From assembly GCA_023957155.1 (NCBI GenBank), contig JAMLHK010000011.1, positions 113,501 to 177,500 of the forward strand: a stretch of DNA of 64,000 bases, in the 5' to 3' direction. Every line of letters starts with the position of its first letter. Position 1 is the first letter of the stretch. This document shows positions 17,725-28,235 of the stretch, piece by piece. The translations under genes and the position numbers were made by a program. The notes under the pieces were generated by a model. The model saw only the letters and a program-made list of their open reading frames with translations, had not been told where the DNA came from and ran no database searches. This stretch comes from Chitinophagaceae bacterium (GTDB lineage Bacteria; Bacteroidota; Bacteroidia; Chitinophagales; Chitinophagaceae).

Positions 17725-19374
17725 TCAGCTGTTCATGCTGGCCAGGAACTCCTGGTTGTCCTTTGTTCCTCTCATACGTTTCAGCAATTCGTTCATCGCT
17801 TCTTCCGCGTTCATGTCAGCCAGGTAATTCCGCAGTAAGTGCATTCTTTTCAGCACGTCTTTATCTAACAACAGGTCTTCACGCCGGGTAGAAGATGCTA
17901 CGAGATCAATGGCCGGGAATATGCGTTTGTTGGCAAGGCGACGGTCTAACTGTAATTCCATGTTACCGGTTCCCTTGAACTCTTCAAAGATCACTTCATC
18001 CATTTTTGAACCGGTATCTATTAGCGCGGTAGCGAGTATAGTTAATGATCCGCCATTCTCAATTTTTCTTGCTGCACCAAAGAACTGCTTCGGCTTTTGC
18101 ATGGCATTGGCTTCCACACCGCCCGATAAGACCTTACCCGATGCGGGAGCAACGGTGTTGTGCGCGCGGGCCAGGCGGGTAATGGAATCAAGCAGGATAA
18201 CCACATCGTGTCCGCATTCTACTAAGCGCTTGGCTTTTTGCAGCGCAATGGTGGATACTTTTACATGCTTTTCGGCAGGCTCATCAAAGGTAGATGCAAT
18301 AACTTCTGCCCTTACGCTTCTTTCCATATCGGTTACTTCCTCCGGGCGCTCATCTACCAGTACGATCATCATATAGCACTCCGGATGATTTTCGGCAATA
18401 GCATTGGCTATATCCTTCAGTAAAACGGTTTTACCTGTTTTCGGCTGTGCAACAATCAATCCGCGCTGTCCTTTACCAATAGGGGTAAATAAATCAATCA
18501 TTCTTGTACTCAATGCCGAGGGCTGTGTGTACAGGTTCAGCTTTTCAAACGGGAACAGGGGCGTGAGATAATCGAAGGGAACCCGGTCTCTGACCTCTTC
18601 CGGTGATTTGGCATTGATGGTTTCCACTTTAAGCAAAGCGAAATATTTTTCACCTTCTTTAGGCGGACGAACAGCGCCGGCTACGGTATCCCCGGTTTTT
18701 AAACCGAATAATTTGATTTGCGAAGGGGAAACATATACATCATCAGGAGAAGAGAGATAATTGTAATCACTGCTTCGTAAAAAGCCATATCCGTCAGGCA
18801 TCATTTCCAGGACACCTTCGCTCATAATTACACCATCAAACTCAATGTTGAAGCCCTGCTCGCGCCGGCTCGGGTACTGCTTTTTTTCTGCGGGGATCTC
18901 TTCAGCCGGAGCCATTTCAACCGGTATCACTTCTTCTTCAGCAAGGGGCGCCTGTGCTTCTTCTTCTGAAACCGCAGGAGTTGCTTTTTCTGTTTCGCGT
19001 TTTTTTACAACCGGTTCAGGAGTCTCCTCCGGAGCGGCTTTGGCTTTTTTTACCACTTTTTTATCTGCTTTCTTTTCGGGATCAGCAGCCGTGGCGGCTT
19101 TCCGTTTTTTTGCAGGAGCCGGAGCTTTTTCGGGCTCGGACTCTACAATCGCTTCTTCTGTGGAGTTGGATGTAGTTGTTTTTACTACCCGCTTACGTTT
19201 GTTTTTTTCTTCCGTGCCTTTCGGGGTAGCGCTGTTTTCTATAGCCTGTTTGTCCAGGATTTTGTAAATGAGTTCTTGTTTATCGAATTTTTTAGCGTTA
19301 GCAATGCTCAATTGATCGGCAATATCAAGCAGCTCAGGAACGAGCATATCGTTCAGTTGCAGAATGTCGTACAT
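17725..19374 (-). CDS. rho: Transcription termination factor Rho
   Basis: 549-residue RNA-dependent hexameric ATPase. Rho_N domain about 5-47; a low-complexity linker rich in Lys, Glu, Ala and Pro about 50-165; the cold-shock RNA-binding domain about 175-260 ([16 protein letters not shown]); then the ATPase with [40 protein letters not shown] and [20 protein letters not shown]. The linker makes it about 130 residues longer than E. coli Rho, as in other Bacteroidota, where it is thought to be disordered. It is transcribed divergently from asnS. Confidence 0.96.
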   Translation of the reverse strand: MYDILQLNDMLVPELLDIADQLSIANAKKFDKQELIYKILDKQAIENSATPKGTEEKNKRKRVVKTTTSNSTEEAIVESEPEKAPAPAKKRKAATAADPEKKADKKVVKKAKAAPEETPEPVVKKRETEKATPAVSEEEAQAPLAEEEVIPVEMAPAEEIPAEKKQYPSRREQGFNIEFDGVIMSEGVLEMMPDGYGFLRSSDYNYLSSPDDVYVSPSQIKLFGLKTGDTVAGAVRPPKEGEKYFALLKVETINAKSPEEVRDRVPFDYLTPLFPFEKLNLYTQPSALSTRMIDLFTPIGKGQRGLIVAQPKTGKTVLLKDIANAIAENHPECYMMIVLVDERPEEVTDMERSVRAEVIASTFDEPAEKHVKVSTIALQKAKRLVECGHDVVILLDSITRLARAHNTVAPASGKVLSGGVEANAMQKPKQFFGAARKIENGGSLTILATALIDTGSKMDEVIFEEFKGTGNMELQLDRRLANKRIFPAIDLVASSTRREDLLLDKDVLKRMHLLRNYLADMNAEEAMNELLKRMRGTKDNQEFLASMNS

Positions 19375-19574
19375 AAAAATACTTAACGGTTTTACCTCTC
19401 ATCAAAAACACCAGATAATTGAAAGAGAAATGTTGAATTGAATTTTTGGTTGAATGAAATTTGTCCGGAATGACTAAAACTGATAGAATCCCGGAGCTTG
19501 GTAAGAATTGATCAGTTTAATTCCTTGGCGAAAATACATCAAAATTCCAGAATCTAAAAAATTTTTTAGTCCCT

Positions 19575-19582
19575 TATCTTTG
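19575..19582 (+). promoter_or_regulatory. TAnnTTTG -7 box of asnS
   Basis: TATCTTTG matches the Bacteroidota -7 consensus exactly and is followed by TGC, as are the boxes before the SCO gene and (with GC) the TolB-like gene. It lies 59 bases ahead of the asnS ATG, allowing a leader of about 45 bases. The -33 element is not evident. Confidence 0.42.
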
Positions 19583-19633
19583 TGCACTTTCTGCAGTATA
19601 CCGCATTATAGCGAAGGGTTTAAAAAGACGTAT

Positions 19634-21070
19634 ATGTTTAATAAGAGAATTAAAGTCAGGGAATTGCTTACCCGCGAGCCTTATCATGAAGAGGTGACCG
19701 TAATGGGATGGGTGCGCAGTTTTAGAAATAATCAGTTCATTGCACTTAATGACGGCTCAACCAACAGCAATCTGCAGATCGTTGCCGAATTAGGCCGGTT
19801 TGATGATGCATTATTAAAGCGCATAACGATTTCGGCTTCTTTAAAGGTAACCGGAACGATTATCCCTTCCTTGGGGAAGGGGCAGAAAATGGAATTGAAG
19901 GCGGACACCATAACTATTCTCGGTGATAGCGATGCGGAAAGATATCCCCTGCAGCCTAAGAAGCACAGCCTGGAGTTTTTGAGAGAGATCGCTCATCTGC
20001 GTTTTCGTACCAATACCTTCGGCGCCGTGTTCAGGGTGCGGCACAGCCTGGCGTTTGCCATACACCGGTTTTTTAATGAAAAAGGGTTTGTATACCTGCA
20101 TACGCCTGTTATTACAGCCAGTGATGCCGAAGGTGCGGGAGAGATGTTCCGGGTTACCACTTTACCTCCGCTGAATCCGCCGCTCACGAAGGAAGGAGCT
20201 GTTGATTATAAAGAAGATTTTTTCGGCAGGGCTACCAACCTTACGGTAAGCGGCCAGTTGGAAGGGGAGCTGGGCGCTACCGCGCTGGGTGAGATCTACA
20301 CCTTTGGTCCTACTTTCAGAGCGGAAAACTCTAATACTCCCCGGCATTTGGCCGAGTTTTGGATGATTGAGCCGGAAATGGCTTTTTGCGACCTGGAAGA
20401 TAACATGAACCTGGCGGAAGAATTTATAAAATATATTATCCGCTATGCCATGGAGCATAACCGGGAAGATCTGGCATTTTTAGCCCAGCGGCTGGCTGAT
20501 GAAGAGAAGCAGTTGCCGCAGGAAAAACGGAGTGAGCTGGGGCTCCTGGAGAAATTAGATTTTGTTCTCCGGAATGATTTTGAACGGGTTACCTACACAC
20601 AGGCTATTGATATTTTATTGCAGTCTCCTGCATACAAGAAAAAGAAATTCCAGTATGAAGTAAAATGGGGTATTGATATGCAGAGCGAGCATGAACGATA
20701 CTTAGTGGAGAAGCATTTTAAAAAACCGGTAATTGTTACGGATTATCCGCAGGAGATAAAAGCGTTTTATATGCGCCGCAATGATGACGGTAAAACCGTT
20801 GCAGCTATGGATATACTGGCGCCGGGTATTGGCGAAATCGTAGGCGGTTCCCAGCGTGAAGAGCGTTTGGATATGCTGCTTCAGCGTATGGAGGAAATGC
20901 ATGTGCCCGCAGAAGAGCTGTGGTGGTATTTGGATACACGCAGGTTCGGAACCGTACCTCATGCCGGGTTTGGACTGGGTTTTGAACGCATGGTGCAATT
21001 CGTTACCGGGATGAGCAACATCAGGGATACCATCGCCTTTCCGAGAACACCCGGGAGTGCCGAGTTTTAG
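19634..21070 (+). CDS. asnS: Asparaginyl-tRNA synthetase
   Basis: 478 residues from the ATG at 19634; the frame is open upstream, but the protein's conserved start is [12 protein letters not shown]. An N-terminal OB-fold anticodon-binding domain ([20 protein letters not shown]) precedes the class II catalytic core: motif 2 [26 protein letters not shown] (key residues F-R-A-E and R-H) and motif 3 [15 protein letters not shown]. The [19 protein letters not shown] insertion between the domains is typical of Bacteroidota AsnRS. It charges tRNA-Asn. Confidence 0.96.
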   Translation: MFNKRIKVRELLTREPYHEEVTVMGWVRSFRNNQFIALNDGSTNSNLQIVAELGRFDDALLKRITISASLKVTGTIIPSLGKGQKMELKADTITILGDSDAERYPLQPKKHSLEFLREIAHLRFRTNTFGAVFRVRHSLAFAIHRFFNEKGFVYLHTPVITASDAEGAGEMFRVTTLPPLNPPLTKEGAVDYKEDFFGRATNLTVSGQLEGELGATALGEIYTFGPTFRAENSNTPRHLAEFWMIEPEMAFCDLEDNMNLAEEFIKYIIRYAMEHNREDLAFLAQRLADEEKQLPQEKRSELGLLEKLDFVLRNDFERVTYTQAIDILLQSPAYKKKKFQYEVKWGIDMQSEHERYLVEKHFKKPVIVTDYPQEIKAFYMRRNDDGKTVAAMDILAPGIGEIVGGSQREERLDMLLQRMEEMHVPAEELWWYLDTRRFGTVPHAGFGLGFERMVQFVTGMSNIRDTIAFPRTPGSAEF

Positions 21071-21078
21071 AAAAAATG

Positions 21079-21765
21079 CTATCGCGTAATGTCTTTAACT
21101 GCCCGGATTATCTCGCGCTTATGCGCCGGGCCGGGAATTTTTTCTACCTGAAATCCTGCTTCTGTCATTGCCCGCCGTACCGTTCCTTTGGAACAATAGG
21201 TTACCAGTACCCCGTTCACTGCCATCATGCCATAGATATGTTTAAACAGGGCCGATGTCCATAATTCAGGCTGGATATCGGGGGCAAAGGCATCAAAATA
21301 AACCAGGTCAAAAAGTGATTGAGACCGGAACTCCTGTATGGTTTCCCGGTACCGGTATAAAATAAACCGGGGGCTTATCGGTACCGGTTCCCGGCTGTTA
21401 TGGGCGTGCATTCCGGCGAAGGGTAACGCAAGATCAGGGCAAAGCAATACCGTATGATAATTCAGTCCGCTGAACTCCTGTTCTTTGAGTGGAAAAGGTT
21501 CTGTGGCATGATAATGAATGGTGAGTTGTTTATTTTCTATGGCTTGCAGAGATAAAAGGGCATTGAGTCCGGTGCCGAAACCAACTTCAAGTATATGAAG
21601 TGCGGTAGCATCCTTTTGATGGTTTATCCGGTAATGCAATCCTGCATTGATGAATACGTGAAGGCTTTCCTGTATTGCTCCATAAACGGAATGGTAAGTT
21701 ACACCCCATGTTGGTTCGTACAAGGTATGAGAACCATCGGCTGTAATTTTCTTCAGACGTTCCAT
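21079..21765 (-). CDS. mnmD: tRNA (mnm5s2U34) methyltransferase MnmD
   Basis: About 228 residues from the ATG at 21765. The SAM-binding motif HILEVGFGTGLNALLSL follows the family-specific TLYEPTWGVTYHSVYGAIQES (key residues Y-H-S-x-x-G-A-x-x-E). LFDLVYFDAFAPDIQPELWT and VLVTYCSKGTVRRAM complete the MnmC C-terminal-type methyltransferase. It lacks the FAD-dependent oxidase domain of E. coli MnmC, so it is the stand-alone MnmD form. It performs the last methylation on U34, downstream of the MnmE-MnmG step. Convergent with asnS, 8 bases away. Confidence 0.88.
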   Translation of the reverse strand: MERLKKITADGSHTLYEPTWGVTYHSVYGAIQESLHVFINAGLHYRINHQKDATALHILEVGFGTGLNALLSLQAIENKQLTIHYHATEPFPLKEQEFSGLNYHTVLLCPDLALPFAGMHAHNSREPVPISPRFILYRYRETIQEFRSQSLFDLVYFDAFAPDIQPELWTSALFKHIYGMMAVNGVLVTYCSKGTVRRAMTEAGFQVEKIPGPAHKREIIRAVKDITR

Positions 21766-21861
21766 TTTTATCCGGTTAAATATCGTGCTGTCGTGCAAAT
21801 TACCAAAGTCTAAAAATACGTCCTCTTCCTGTTGCCTGCTAAAGGCTACTTTAGTTTTATT

Positions 21862-21869
21862 TACCTTTA
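21862..21869 (+). promoter_or_regulatory. TACCTTTA -7 box of ispG
   Basis: TACCTTTA followed by C, the same 9-mer as before the radical SAM gene and the lipoprotein gene. It lies 37 bases before the ispG ATG and inside the divergent space between ispG and mnmD. Confidence 0.36.
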
Positions 21870-21898
21870 CATCCAGTTTTCTCATTCATCATTTAATT

Positions 21899-23920
21899 AT
21901 GCAATGGTATTGTGAATCTTTAACGGAATATAAACGGCTAAAAACCAGGGAAGTAAATATCGGGGGGATATTAACCGGGAACTTTCATCCTATCCGGCTG
22001 CAAACTATGACCACCACAGACACGATGGATACGATAGGTACCGTAGAGCAGTCTGTTCGCTGTATTGAGGCCGGTGCGGAAATGGTTCGTATTACGGCCC
22101 CCAGTAAAAAGGAAGCCGAGAACCTGCTCCAGATTAAAAATGAGCTTAGACGGAGAGGATATCATACACCGCTCATTGCGGATATCCATTTTACACCCAA
22201 TGCCGCGGAAATTGCAGCCCGTATAGTAGAAAAAGTACGTGTAAACCCGGGAAATTATATTGATAAAAAGAAGTTTGAATTTATTGAATATACCGATTCG
22301 GCATATAATGCCGAAATAGAAAGGATAAGACAGCGTTTTACGCCCCTTGTTAAAATATGCCGTGAATACGGTACGGCAATGCGTATCGGCACTAACCACG
22401 GATCCCTTAGTGATCGTATTATGAGCCGGTATGGCGATACGCCTATGGGGATGGTAGAAAGTGCAATGGAGTTTTTACGTATTGCACGGGACGAAAATTA
22501 TCACAGCATTGTGTTGAGTATGAAAGCCAGCAATCCGCAAATTATGGTACAGGCGTACCGTTTGCTGATAAGGCAAATGAACGAAGAGTTTAATGAATGT
22601 TACCCTTTGCACCTCGGTGTTACGGAAGCGGGTGATGGTGAAGACGGGAGAATAAAATCGGCTATAGGTATCGGCACTTTACTGGAAGACGGTATTGGCG
22701 ACACCATACGGGTATCCCTGACCGAAGATCCTGAATTTGAAATACCCGTGTGCCGGGATATTGTTAAGCGCTATAATAATGCGATACTTCCGGAATCCGG
22801 ACATCCGGGACTTCCTGCTGCTCTTCCTTCCCTGGCCCAGTTTTCTCCTTTTCAGTACCGGCGCCGTAAAACCTATGTGGTTGATCATATTGGGGGGCGT
22901 CATGTTCCGGTAGTGGTTGCGGATATGAGTAAAGCAGGTGAAATTACAGCCGAAACTTTACAACGGGTGGGATATAGTTACAACGAGGTGCTGGATAAAT
23001 GGAATATTGGAGACATGGCGGCTGACTATATCATGTATAGCGGTAGTGCGTTACCCTTTGCTTTGCCCGGAACATTAAAAGTGATATTGCCTGCAAAGAA
23101 CTGGCTGGATTGTGCCGATAAAGAAAAGTATTTTCCTTTATTTTCTATTCCTGAATATCTTGCTGCCCCCGCTCAAAGCAAAAGCCTGGTTTTAAACGTA
23201 TTGATGCTGGACTGTTCCGGCGAGGGAGAATCTTTTGATTTGGAAGGGATAAAAAATGATCCTGCTGTTGTGCTGGCGTTAAGCAGCACCAATAAAAATG
23301 CAATGCAGTCCGTCCGGCAAACGGGTATGGAGCTGGTACAAAAAGATATCCGTAACCCGGTTCTTCTTTTAACTTCCAGCAATTGGCAAACACCCGATGA
23401 GCATCTCATTCACTTTGCTACCGAAACCGGGGGCTTGTTCCTCGATGGTTTTGGTGATGGAATTTGTTTGGAACTGACCCCCGGCAGCTATGCTTTACTT
23501 TCTGGGGGTCATGAACATCTCAATGCCAGCGGCAGAAATTATGTGGATAATAAAAGCCCGGAGGCATTTATCAACAGTACCGCCTTTTCTATTTTGCAGG
23601 CTACGCGTACGCGTATTTCAAAAACCGAGTATATCTCCTGTCCCTCCTGCGGCAGAACCCTGTTTGACCTGCAGGAAACTACGGCCAGGATCCGTGCTGT
23701 TACCAACCATCTCAAAGGCGTTAAGATTGCCATTATGGGATGTATTGTAAATGGCCCCGGTGAAATGGCGGATGCCGACTTCGGCTATGTGGGCAGTGGT
23801 CCCGGAAAAATAACTTTATATAAAGGAAAAGAGGTAGTAAAGCGTGCTGTTGACAGTCATATTGCAGTTGAAGAGCTGATCAGCCTGCTTAAAGAAAGTG
23901 GCGTTTGGGTTGAACCATAG
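21899..23920 (+). CDS. ispG: (E)-4-hydroxy-3-methylbut-2-enyl-diphosphate synthase IspG (GcpE), long form
   Basis: About 673 residues from the ATG at 21899, versus about 370 for the E. coli enzyme. The N-terminal TIM barrel (VNIGGILTGNFHPIRLQTM, PLIADIHFTP, VRVNPGN, GVTEAGDG) and the C-terminal iron-sulfur domain (SCPSCGRTLFDL and IMGCIVNGPGE, with three Cys ligands) are separated by an insert of about 250 residues, as in plant, chlamydial and Bacteroidota IspG. It reduces MEcPP to HMBPP in the MEP isoprenoid pathway. The downstream flippase-like gene starts about 80 bases after its stop. Confidence 0.95.
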   Translation: MQWYCESLTEYKRLKTREVNIGGILTGNFHPIRLQTMTTTDTMDTIGTVEQSVRCIEAGAEMVRITAPSKKEAENLLQIKNELRRRGYHTPLIADIHFTPNAAEIAARIVEKVRVNPGNYIDKKKFEFIEYTDSAYNAEIERIRQRFTPLVKICREYGTAMRIGTNHGSLSDRIMSRYGDTPMGMVESAMEFLRIARDENYHSIVLSMKASNPQIMVQAYRLLIRQMNEEFNECYPLHLGVTEAGDGEDGRIKSAIGIGTLLEDGIGDTIRVSLTEDPEFEIPVCRDIVKRYNNAILPESGHPGLPAALPSLAQFSPFQYRRRKTYVVDHIGGRHVPVVVADMSKAGEITAETLQRVGYSYNEVLDKWNIGDMAADYIMYSGSALPFALPGTLKVILPAKNWLDCADKEKYFPLFSIPEYLAAPAQSKSLVLNVLMLDCSGEGESFDLEGIKNDPAVVLALSSTNKNAMQSVRQTGMELVQKDIRNPVLLLTSSNWQTPDEHLIHFATETGGLFLDGFGDGICLELTPGSYALLSGGHEHLNASGRNYVDNKSPEAFINSTAFSILQATRTRISKTEYISCPSCGRTLFDLQETTARIRAVTNHLKGVKIAIMGCIVNGPGEMADADFGYVGSGPGKITLYKGKEVVKRAVDSHIAVEELISLLKESGVWVEP

Positions 23921-24000
23921 GAAGAGGGAAGGATGGCAGGGCGTTTTCTATGACAGAAAGCCGTTTTCTTATATTACTATTACCGGATTATCTTTACTGC

Positions 24001-25500
24001 ATGAGTATGATCAGAAGGCAAAGTATTATTTCTTCCCTGGTTATTTATATGGGCTTTGCCGTTGGAATGCTCAATGTATATTTCTTCACAAAGGAGGGAT
24101 TATTTACACCGGCCCAGTATGGCTTAACCAAAATGTTTGTAGATATTTCGGTGATGATGGCCGCTTTGGCCGGATTTGCCATGCCGTCTTATGTTTTTAA
24201 GTTTCATCCGTATTATCAATCTCATCTTCCCGCCGGTAAGAATGATATGATCAGCTGGGCATTGCTGATCAGTGGTGTGGGGTTTTTACTGGTAGCCCTT
24301 GCCGGCTGGATATTTAAAGACCTGGTTATTCGGAAATTCGGTAGAAATTCACCCGACCTCGTTTCTTACTATTACTGGATATTTCCTATGGGATTGGGTT
24401 TGGTATTATATAATGTTCTTGAATCTTATGCCTGGAGCATATATAAATCGGTCCTCACCAATTTTCTAAAAGAAATATTGTGGCGGTTGTTCACTACGTT
24501 GATCATTGTATTGTTTATTTTTCATGTTATTACCGACTTCGGTGTATTTATAAAAATATACGCGCTTCTTTTTGCTTCCATTTCCATCATTTTGTTTGTT
24601 TACTTATTAGCTACCCGTCAGATACATTTCACGTTTAACACAAGTAAAGTTACCCGGCGTTACTTTAAAAAAATGTTGTCGTTTTGCCTTTATGCTTATT
24701 CGGGCATGATTGTTTTTACGCTGTCACAGGTTTTTGATTCCCTGGTTATTGCCTCGGTATTAGATGATGGGCTGAGTAAGGCGGGTATATTCGGACTTGC
24801 ACAAATAATGACGAGTATCATACAGGCGCCCCAGAGAGGTATTATTGCAGCGTCTATTGCACATTTATCTAAGGCCTGGAAAGATAAGAACAGGGAAATA
24901 CTGCAAAAGATATACCAGCGCTCTTCCATCAATCTTTTGTTATTTGCTGCCGGTATATTTGCCCTGATAACCCTTAATTATAAGGAAGCGATCCATACTT
25001 TTGGGTTAAAGGATGCTTACTTAGCCGGTTTTAGCGCTTTTGTACTGCTGGGTTTAACCCGGGTAATTGATCTGGGTACGGGGTTGAATGCGCAGATCAT
25101 AGCTACTTCCAACTACTGGCGCTTTGACCTGGTAAGCGGTGTTATACTCCTGGCTTTAATGCTGCCGCTGACCTATATTCTTACCAAACAGTACGATATA
25201 ATAGGCCCGGCAGTGGCTAACCTCGTTTCTATTACGATCTATAATATCATCCGTATTGCTTTTTTGTGGAAGAAGTTCAGGTTACAGCCTTTTACGTTTG
25301 CCAGCCTGTATACGGTTATTGCTGCACTTTGTTCTTTTCTTATCTGTTATTTTAGTTTTAATCATATTCACGGCTTTACGGGCCTGTTTCTGCGCACGGC
25401 AATCTTTATGGTATTATACGGAGGCAGCGTATTTTATTTTAAGTTGTCGCCTGATGTAGAACCGGTGTGGCAGAGTATAAAGAAAAGAATCGGGATATAG
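24001..25500 (+). CDS. Polysaccharide flippase-like (MOP superfamily) membrane protein
   Basis: About 499 residues from the ATG at 24001. Roughly 12-14 hydrophobic segments, an N-terminal SIISSLVIYMGFAVGMLNVY and the SGMIVFTLSQVFDSLVIASVL repeat start, given by its ends SGMIVF and DSLVIASVL, fit the Wzx/MurJ/MATE (MOP) fold. It probably flips a lipid-linked oligosaccharide, but the cargo is unknown and no polysaccharide cluster is adjacent. It follows ispG in the same direction, fitting a link with polyprenyl carrier supply by inference only. Confidence 0.8.
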   Translation: MSMIRRQSIISSLVIYMGFAVGMLNVYFFTKEGLFTPAQYGLTKMFVDISVMMAALAGFAMPSYVFKFHPYYQSHLPAGKNDMISWALLISGVGFLLVALAGWIFKDLVIRKFGRNSPDLVSYYYWIFPMGLGLVLYNVLESYAWSIYKSVLTNFLKEILWRLFTTLIIVLFIFHVITDFGVFIKIYALLFASISIILFVYLLATRQIHFTFNTSKVTRRYFKKMLSFCLYAYSGMIVFTLSQVFDSLVIASVLDDGLSKAGIFGLAQIMTSIIQAPQRGIIAASIAHLSKAWKDKNREILQKIYQRSSINLLLFAAGIFALITLNYKEAIHTFGLKDAYLAGFSAFVLLGLTRVIDLGTGLNAQIIATSNYWRFDLVSGVILLALMLPLTYILTKQYDIIGPAVANLVSITIYNIIRIAFLWKKFRLQPFTFASLYTVIAALCSFLICYFSFNHIHGFTGLFLRTAIFMVLYGGSVFYFKLSPDVEPVWQSIKKRIGI

Positions 25501-25579
25501 TATCCGGATCTTGTCCTTGACAAAATATCTGTTTTTCAGATTGTGCATCTTACCTTGCATTAAATATTCATCAACAACT

Positions 25580-27199
25580 ATGCAAACCGATTTTCTTGTT
25601 ATTGGTTCCGGCATAGCAGGGCTTACTTATGCATTAAAGGTTGCCCGTGCCTGCCCCGACAAAAAAGTGACCATTTTTACCAAAACAACCTCAGATGAAA
25701 CCAATACCAAATATGCTCAGGGCGGTATAGCCGGTGTTTGGGATAATGAAAATGACAGTTTTGAAAAACATATTGAAGATACCTTAATAGCCGGGGATGG
25801 TCTATGTAATGAAAGAACAGTAGAAATTGTAGTGAAGGAAGGAGTAGAGCGGATAAAAGAGATCATTGAGTGGGGCGCCAGGTTTGATAAAGACCAGGAC
25901 GGAGACTATGCATTGGGAAAAGAAGGGGGGCATAGCGAATTCCGGATCCTTCATCATAAAGATGTAACCGGCCGTGAGATGGAGCGGGCCCTTTTGGAGG
26001 AAATAAAGCGACAGCCTAATATTGAGGTGATCACCCATTGCTTTGTGGTAGATATTATTACGCAGCATCATTTAGGCTATCTCGTTACCAAGTCTACCCC
26101 CGATATAGAGTGCTTTGGTGTATATGCATTGAATCTGCGGACAAAGAAAATTGAAAAGATAGAGTCCGGTATTACGCTGCTGGCAACAGGAGGTAACGGG
26201 CAGGTGTACCGCACTACAACAAATCCGGTTATTGCTACCGGCGATGGTGTGGCTATGGCCTACCGGGCAAAAGGCCGGATAGAAAATATGGAATTTATCC
26301 AGTTTCATCCCACTGCTTTATATGAAGCCGGTGTAAACGGGCAAGCCTTTTTGATAACCGAGGCCGTTCGGGGAGACGGCGGGATCCTGCGTAACAGTGA
26401 TGGCGAAGCGTTTATGGAAAGGTATGATGAACGTAAAGACCTTGCCCCGCGCGATATCGTGGCCAGAGCCATAGACAATGAAATGAAAAGGACCGGGACT
26501 GAGCATGTTTGGTTAGATTGCCGTCACATGGACCAGGAAAAGTTTATTCACCATTTTCCCAATATTCATGAAAAATGTTTATCCATTGGCATTGACGTAG
26601 CAAAAGATATGATCCCGGTAGCGCCCGCCGCGCATTACAGTTGCGGGGGCATAAAAACGGATGAATGGGCAAGAACCTCTATCCGGCATTTGTATGCAGC
26701 CGGCGAATGTGCTTCAACCGGGCTTCACGGAGCCAACCGGCTTGCCAGCAACTCCCTGCTTGAAGCTATGGTATTTGCACACCGGGCCTATGAGGATGCC
26801 GTAAAAAAAATGAAGGATACTTCCGGTATAGAGTGGGGGAACTGGAACAGGGATGCTATACCCGACTGGCGAACGGAAGGCACTACAGCACCAAAGGAAA
26901 TGATCCTCATCACCCAGAGCTTAAAAGAGCTACAGTTGTTAATGAGCGATTATGTGGGTATTGTAAGAACCGATACCCGGTTGGAACGGGCCATGCGCCG
27001 CCTGGATTTGTTACATGAAGAAACAGAAGACCTGTATAAAACAACGGAGGTATCGCCCCAGCTTTGCCAGCTGCGTAATATGATTACGGTAGGGTATCTT
27101 ATTGTTAAATCGGCCCAGTTCAGGCATGAGAGCCGTGGGCTTCATTATAATACGGATTACCCGTATAAAAGTGAGCAGGTACAGAATATTGTATTATGA
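25580..27199 (+). CDS. nadB: L-aspartate oxidase NadB
   Basis: About 539 residues from the ATG at 25580. FAD-binding GSGIAGLTYALK, the substrate loop TNTKYAQGGIAGV, LATGGNGQVYRTTTNP, EFIQFHPTALYE, EAVRGDGGILRN and YAAGECASTGLHGANRLASNSLLEA (given here as YAAGECASTGLHGA and NRLASNSLLE) are the succinate dehydrogenase-flavoprotein-type motifs of NadB. It oxidises aspartate to iminoaspartate, the first step of de novo NAD synthesis. A weak box TACCTTGC lies 29 bases before the ATG. nadA and nadC are not adjacent. Confidence 0.95.
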   Translation: MQTDFLVIGSGIAGLTYALKVARACPDKKVTIFTKTTSDETNTKYAQGGIAGVWDNENDSFEKHIEDTLIAGDGLCNERTVEIVVKEGVERIKEIIEWGARFDKDQDGDYALGKEGGHSEFRILHHKDVTGREMERALLEEIKRQPNIEVITHCFVVDIITQHHLGYLVTKSTPDIECFGVYALNLRTKKIEKIESGITLLATGGNGQVYRTTTNPVIATGDGVAMAYRAKGRIENMEFIQFHPTALYEAGVNGQAFLITEAVRGDGGILRNSDGEAFMERYDERKDLAPRDIVARAIDNEMKRTGTEHVWLDCRHMDQEKFIHHFPNIHEKCLSIGIDVAKDMIPVAPAAHYSCGGIKTDEWARTSIRHLYAAGECASTGLHGANRLASNSLLEAMVFAHRAYEDAVKKMKDTSGIEWGNWNRDAIPDWRTEGTTAPKEMILITQSLKELQLLMSDYVGIVRTDTRLERAMRRLDLLHEETEDLYKTTEVSPQLCQLRNMITVGYLIVKSAQFRHESRGLHYNTDYPYKSEQVQNIVL

Positions 27200-27296
27200 T
27201 GAGCAGAGAGAGCGACAAGCCTCACATTCAATACAAGGTTCAAAGATAAAAAGGGACGATCTCTTCAAGGGAGTACACTTCAAATCGGATAACATT

Positions 27297-27304
27297 TACC
27301 TTTG
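27297..27304 (+). promoter_or_regulatory. TAnnTTTG -7 box of the acyltransferase gene
   Basis: TACCTTTG is an exact consensus match, with its TA 13 bases before the acyltransferase ATG. As with mnmG, the radical SAM gene and SCO, this spacing predicts a very short or absent 5' leader. Confidence 0.42.
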
Positions 27305-27309
27305 CGTTC

Positions 27310-28230
27310 ATGTATTACCTTGTACTTGGTTTGTTGTACCTGTTTTCTTTTCTGCCGCTTTGGGTTATCTATCGTATTTCTGATGTTATCAGCTTTTTAT
27401 TGCACTATGTGATGGGTTACCGCAAAAAGGTATTGATGAAAAATCTTTCCATTGCCTTTCCGGAAAAAACAGAAAAGGAAAAAAAGATCATCATCAGGAA
27501 GTTTTATACAAATTTTACCGACACTTTCCTGGAAGCACTTAAGCTGTTATCAATGAAAGAAAGCAGCTTGAGAAAGCGGATTCAGTTTGATCCTTCCATC
27601 TTTAACGAGCTTTTTGCCACGGGGAAAAGCTGCCAGGTACATTTGGGGCATAACTTTAACTGGGAGTGGGTGAATGTAAGAGTTACCCGCGAGCTGGCAT
27701 ATCCTTTTCTTGTGGTTTATATGCCCATCGGCAGTAAGCTGGTTGACCGGCTGTTCCGGTATTTCCGGGAAAAGACCGGGTCCATTTTGTTGCCGGCAAC
27801 GGAGATGAAGAGTGCTATGATGCCTTACCGCAACAAGCAATATCTGCTGGCGCTGGTGGCTGATCAGAATCCGGGTGACCCTGCGCGGGGATACTGGGTA
27901 AAATTCTTTGACCGCTGGACGCCTTTTGTATCCGGGCCCGAAAAAAATGCAAGATTAAATGATATTCCCGTAGTTTTTGCCCGTTTTTCCAAGCCCAAAA
28001 GGGGTCATTATGTTATTGAAACGAAATTAGCCAGCATGCATCCGGCGGAGATGAAAGAGGGAGAGCTTACGTTACAGTATGTACGGTATTTAGAAGAGGT
28101 GATCCGCAAACAGCCGGAGGTATACCTGTGGAGCCATAACCGCTGGAAATGGGAGATCAAAGAGGCCTATGCCGACAGGAAAGTTGAAGATGAAAAGGTG
28201 AATGATGCCGACCAGGCTGCTTTACATTAA
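27310..28230 (+). CDS. LpxL/HtrB-like lipid acyltransferase
   Basis: 306 residues: an N-terminal hydrophobic anchor (YYLVLGLLYLFSFLPLWVIY), then MKNLSIAFPEK, the catalytic HxxxxE as HNFNWE, and ALVADQNPGDPARGYWVKFFDR (given as ALVADQNPGD and YWVKFFDR). These are features of the lipid A late acyltransferase family (PF03279). It should add a fatty acid to lipid A or an aminolipid at the inner membrane. The last 31 bases of the gene, with the stop and 5 more bases, are duplicated 5 kb away at 33216, marking this 3' end as the insertion point of the following islet. Confidence 0.88.
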   Translation: MYYLVLGLLYLFSFLPLWVIYRISDVISFLLHYVMGYRKKVLMKNLSIAFPEKTEKEKKIIIRKFYTNFTDTFLEALKLLSMKESSLRKRIQFDPSIFNELFATGKSCQVHLGHNFNWEWVNVRVTRELAYPFLVVYMPIGSKLVDRLFRYFREKTGSILLPATEMKSAMMPYRNKQYLLALVADQNPGDPARGYWVKFFDRWTPFVSGPEKNARLNDIPVVFARFSKPKRGHYVIETKLASMHPAEMKEGELTLQYVRYLEEVIRKQPEVYLWSHNRWKWEIKEAYADRKVEDEKVNDADQAALH

Positions 28231-28235
28231 AGCAA
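28200..28235. repeat. Left 36-bp direct repeat of the islet (3' end of the acyltransferase gene)
   Basis: These 36 bases match 33216-33251 at 35 positions (A at 28214, G at 33230). They cover the last ten codons or so, the stop codon and 5 downstream bases of the acyltransferase gene. Duplication of a gene's 3' end at both sides of an accessory segment is the usual footprint of site-specific integration or of recombination between copies. No integrase is present. Confidence 0.8.

Noticed and set aside
18845-19267. 140-codon open frame antisense to the rho linker
   Set aside because: Its Ser/Ala/Phe repeats are the complement of the Lys/Glu/Ala linker codons.
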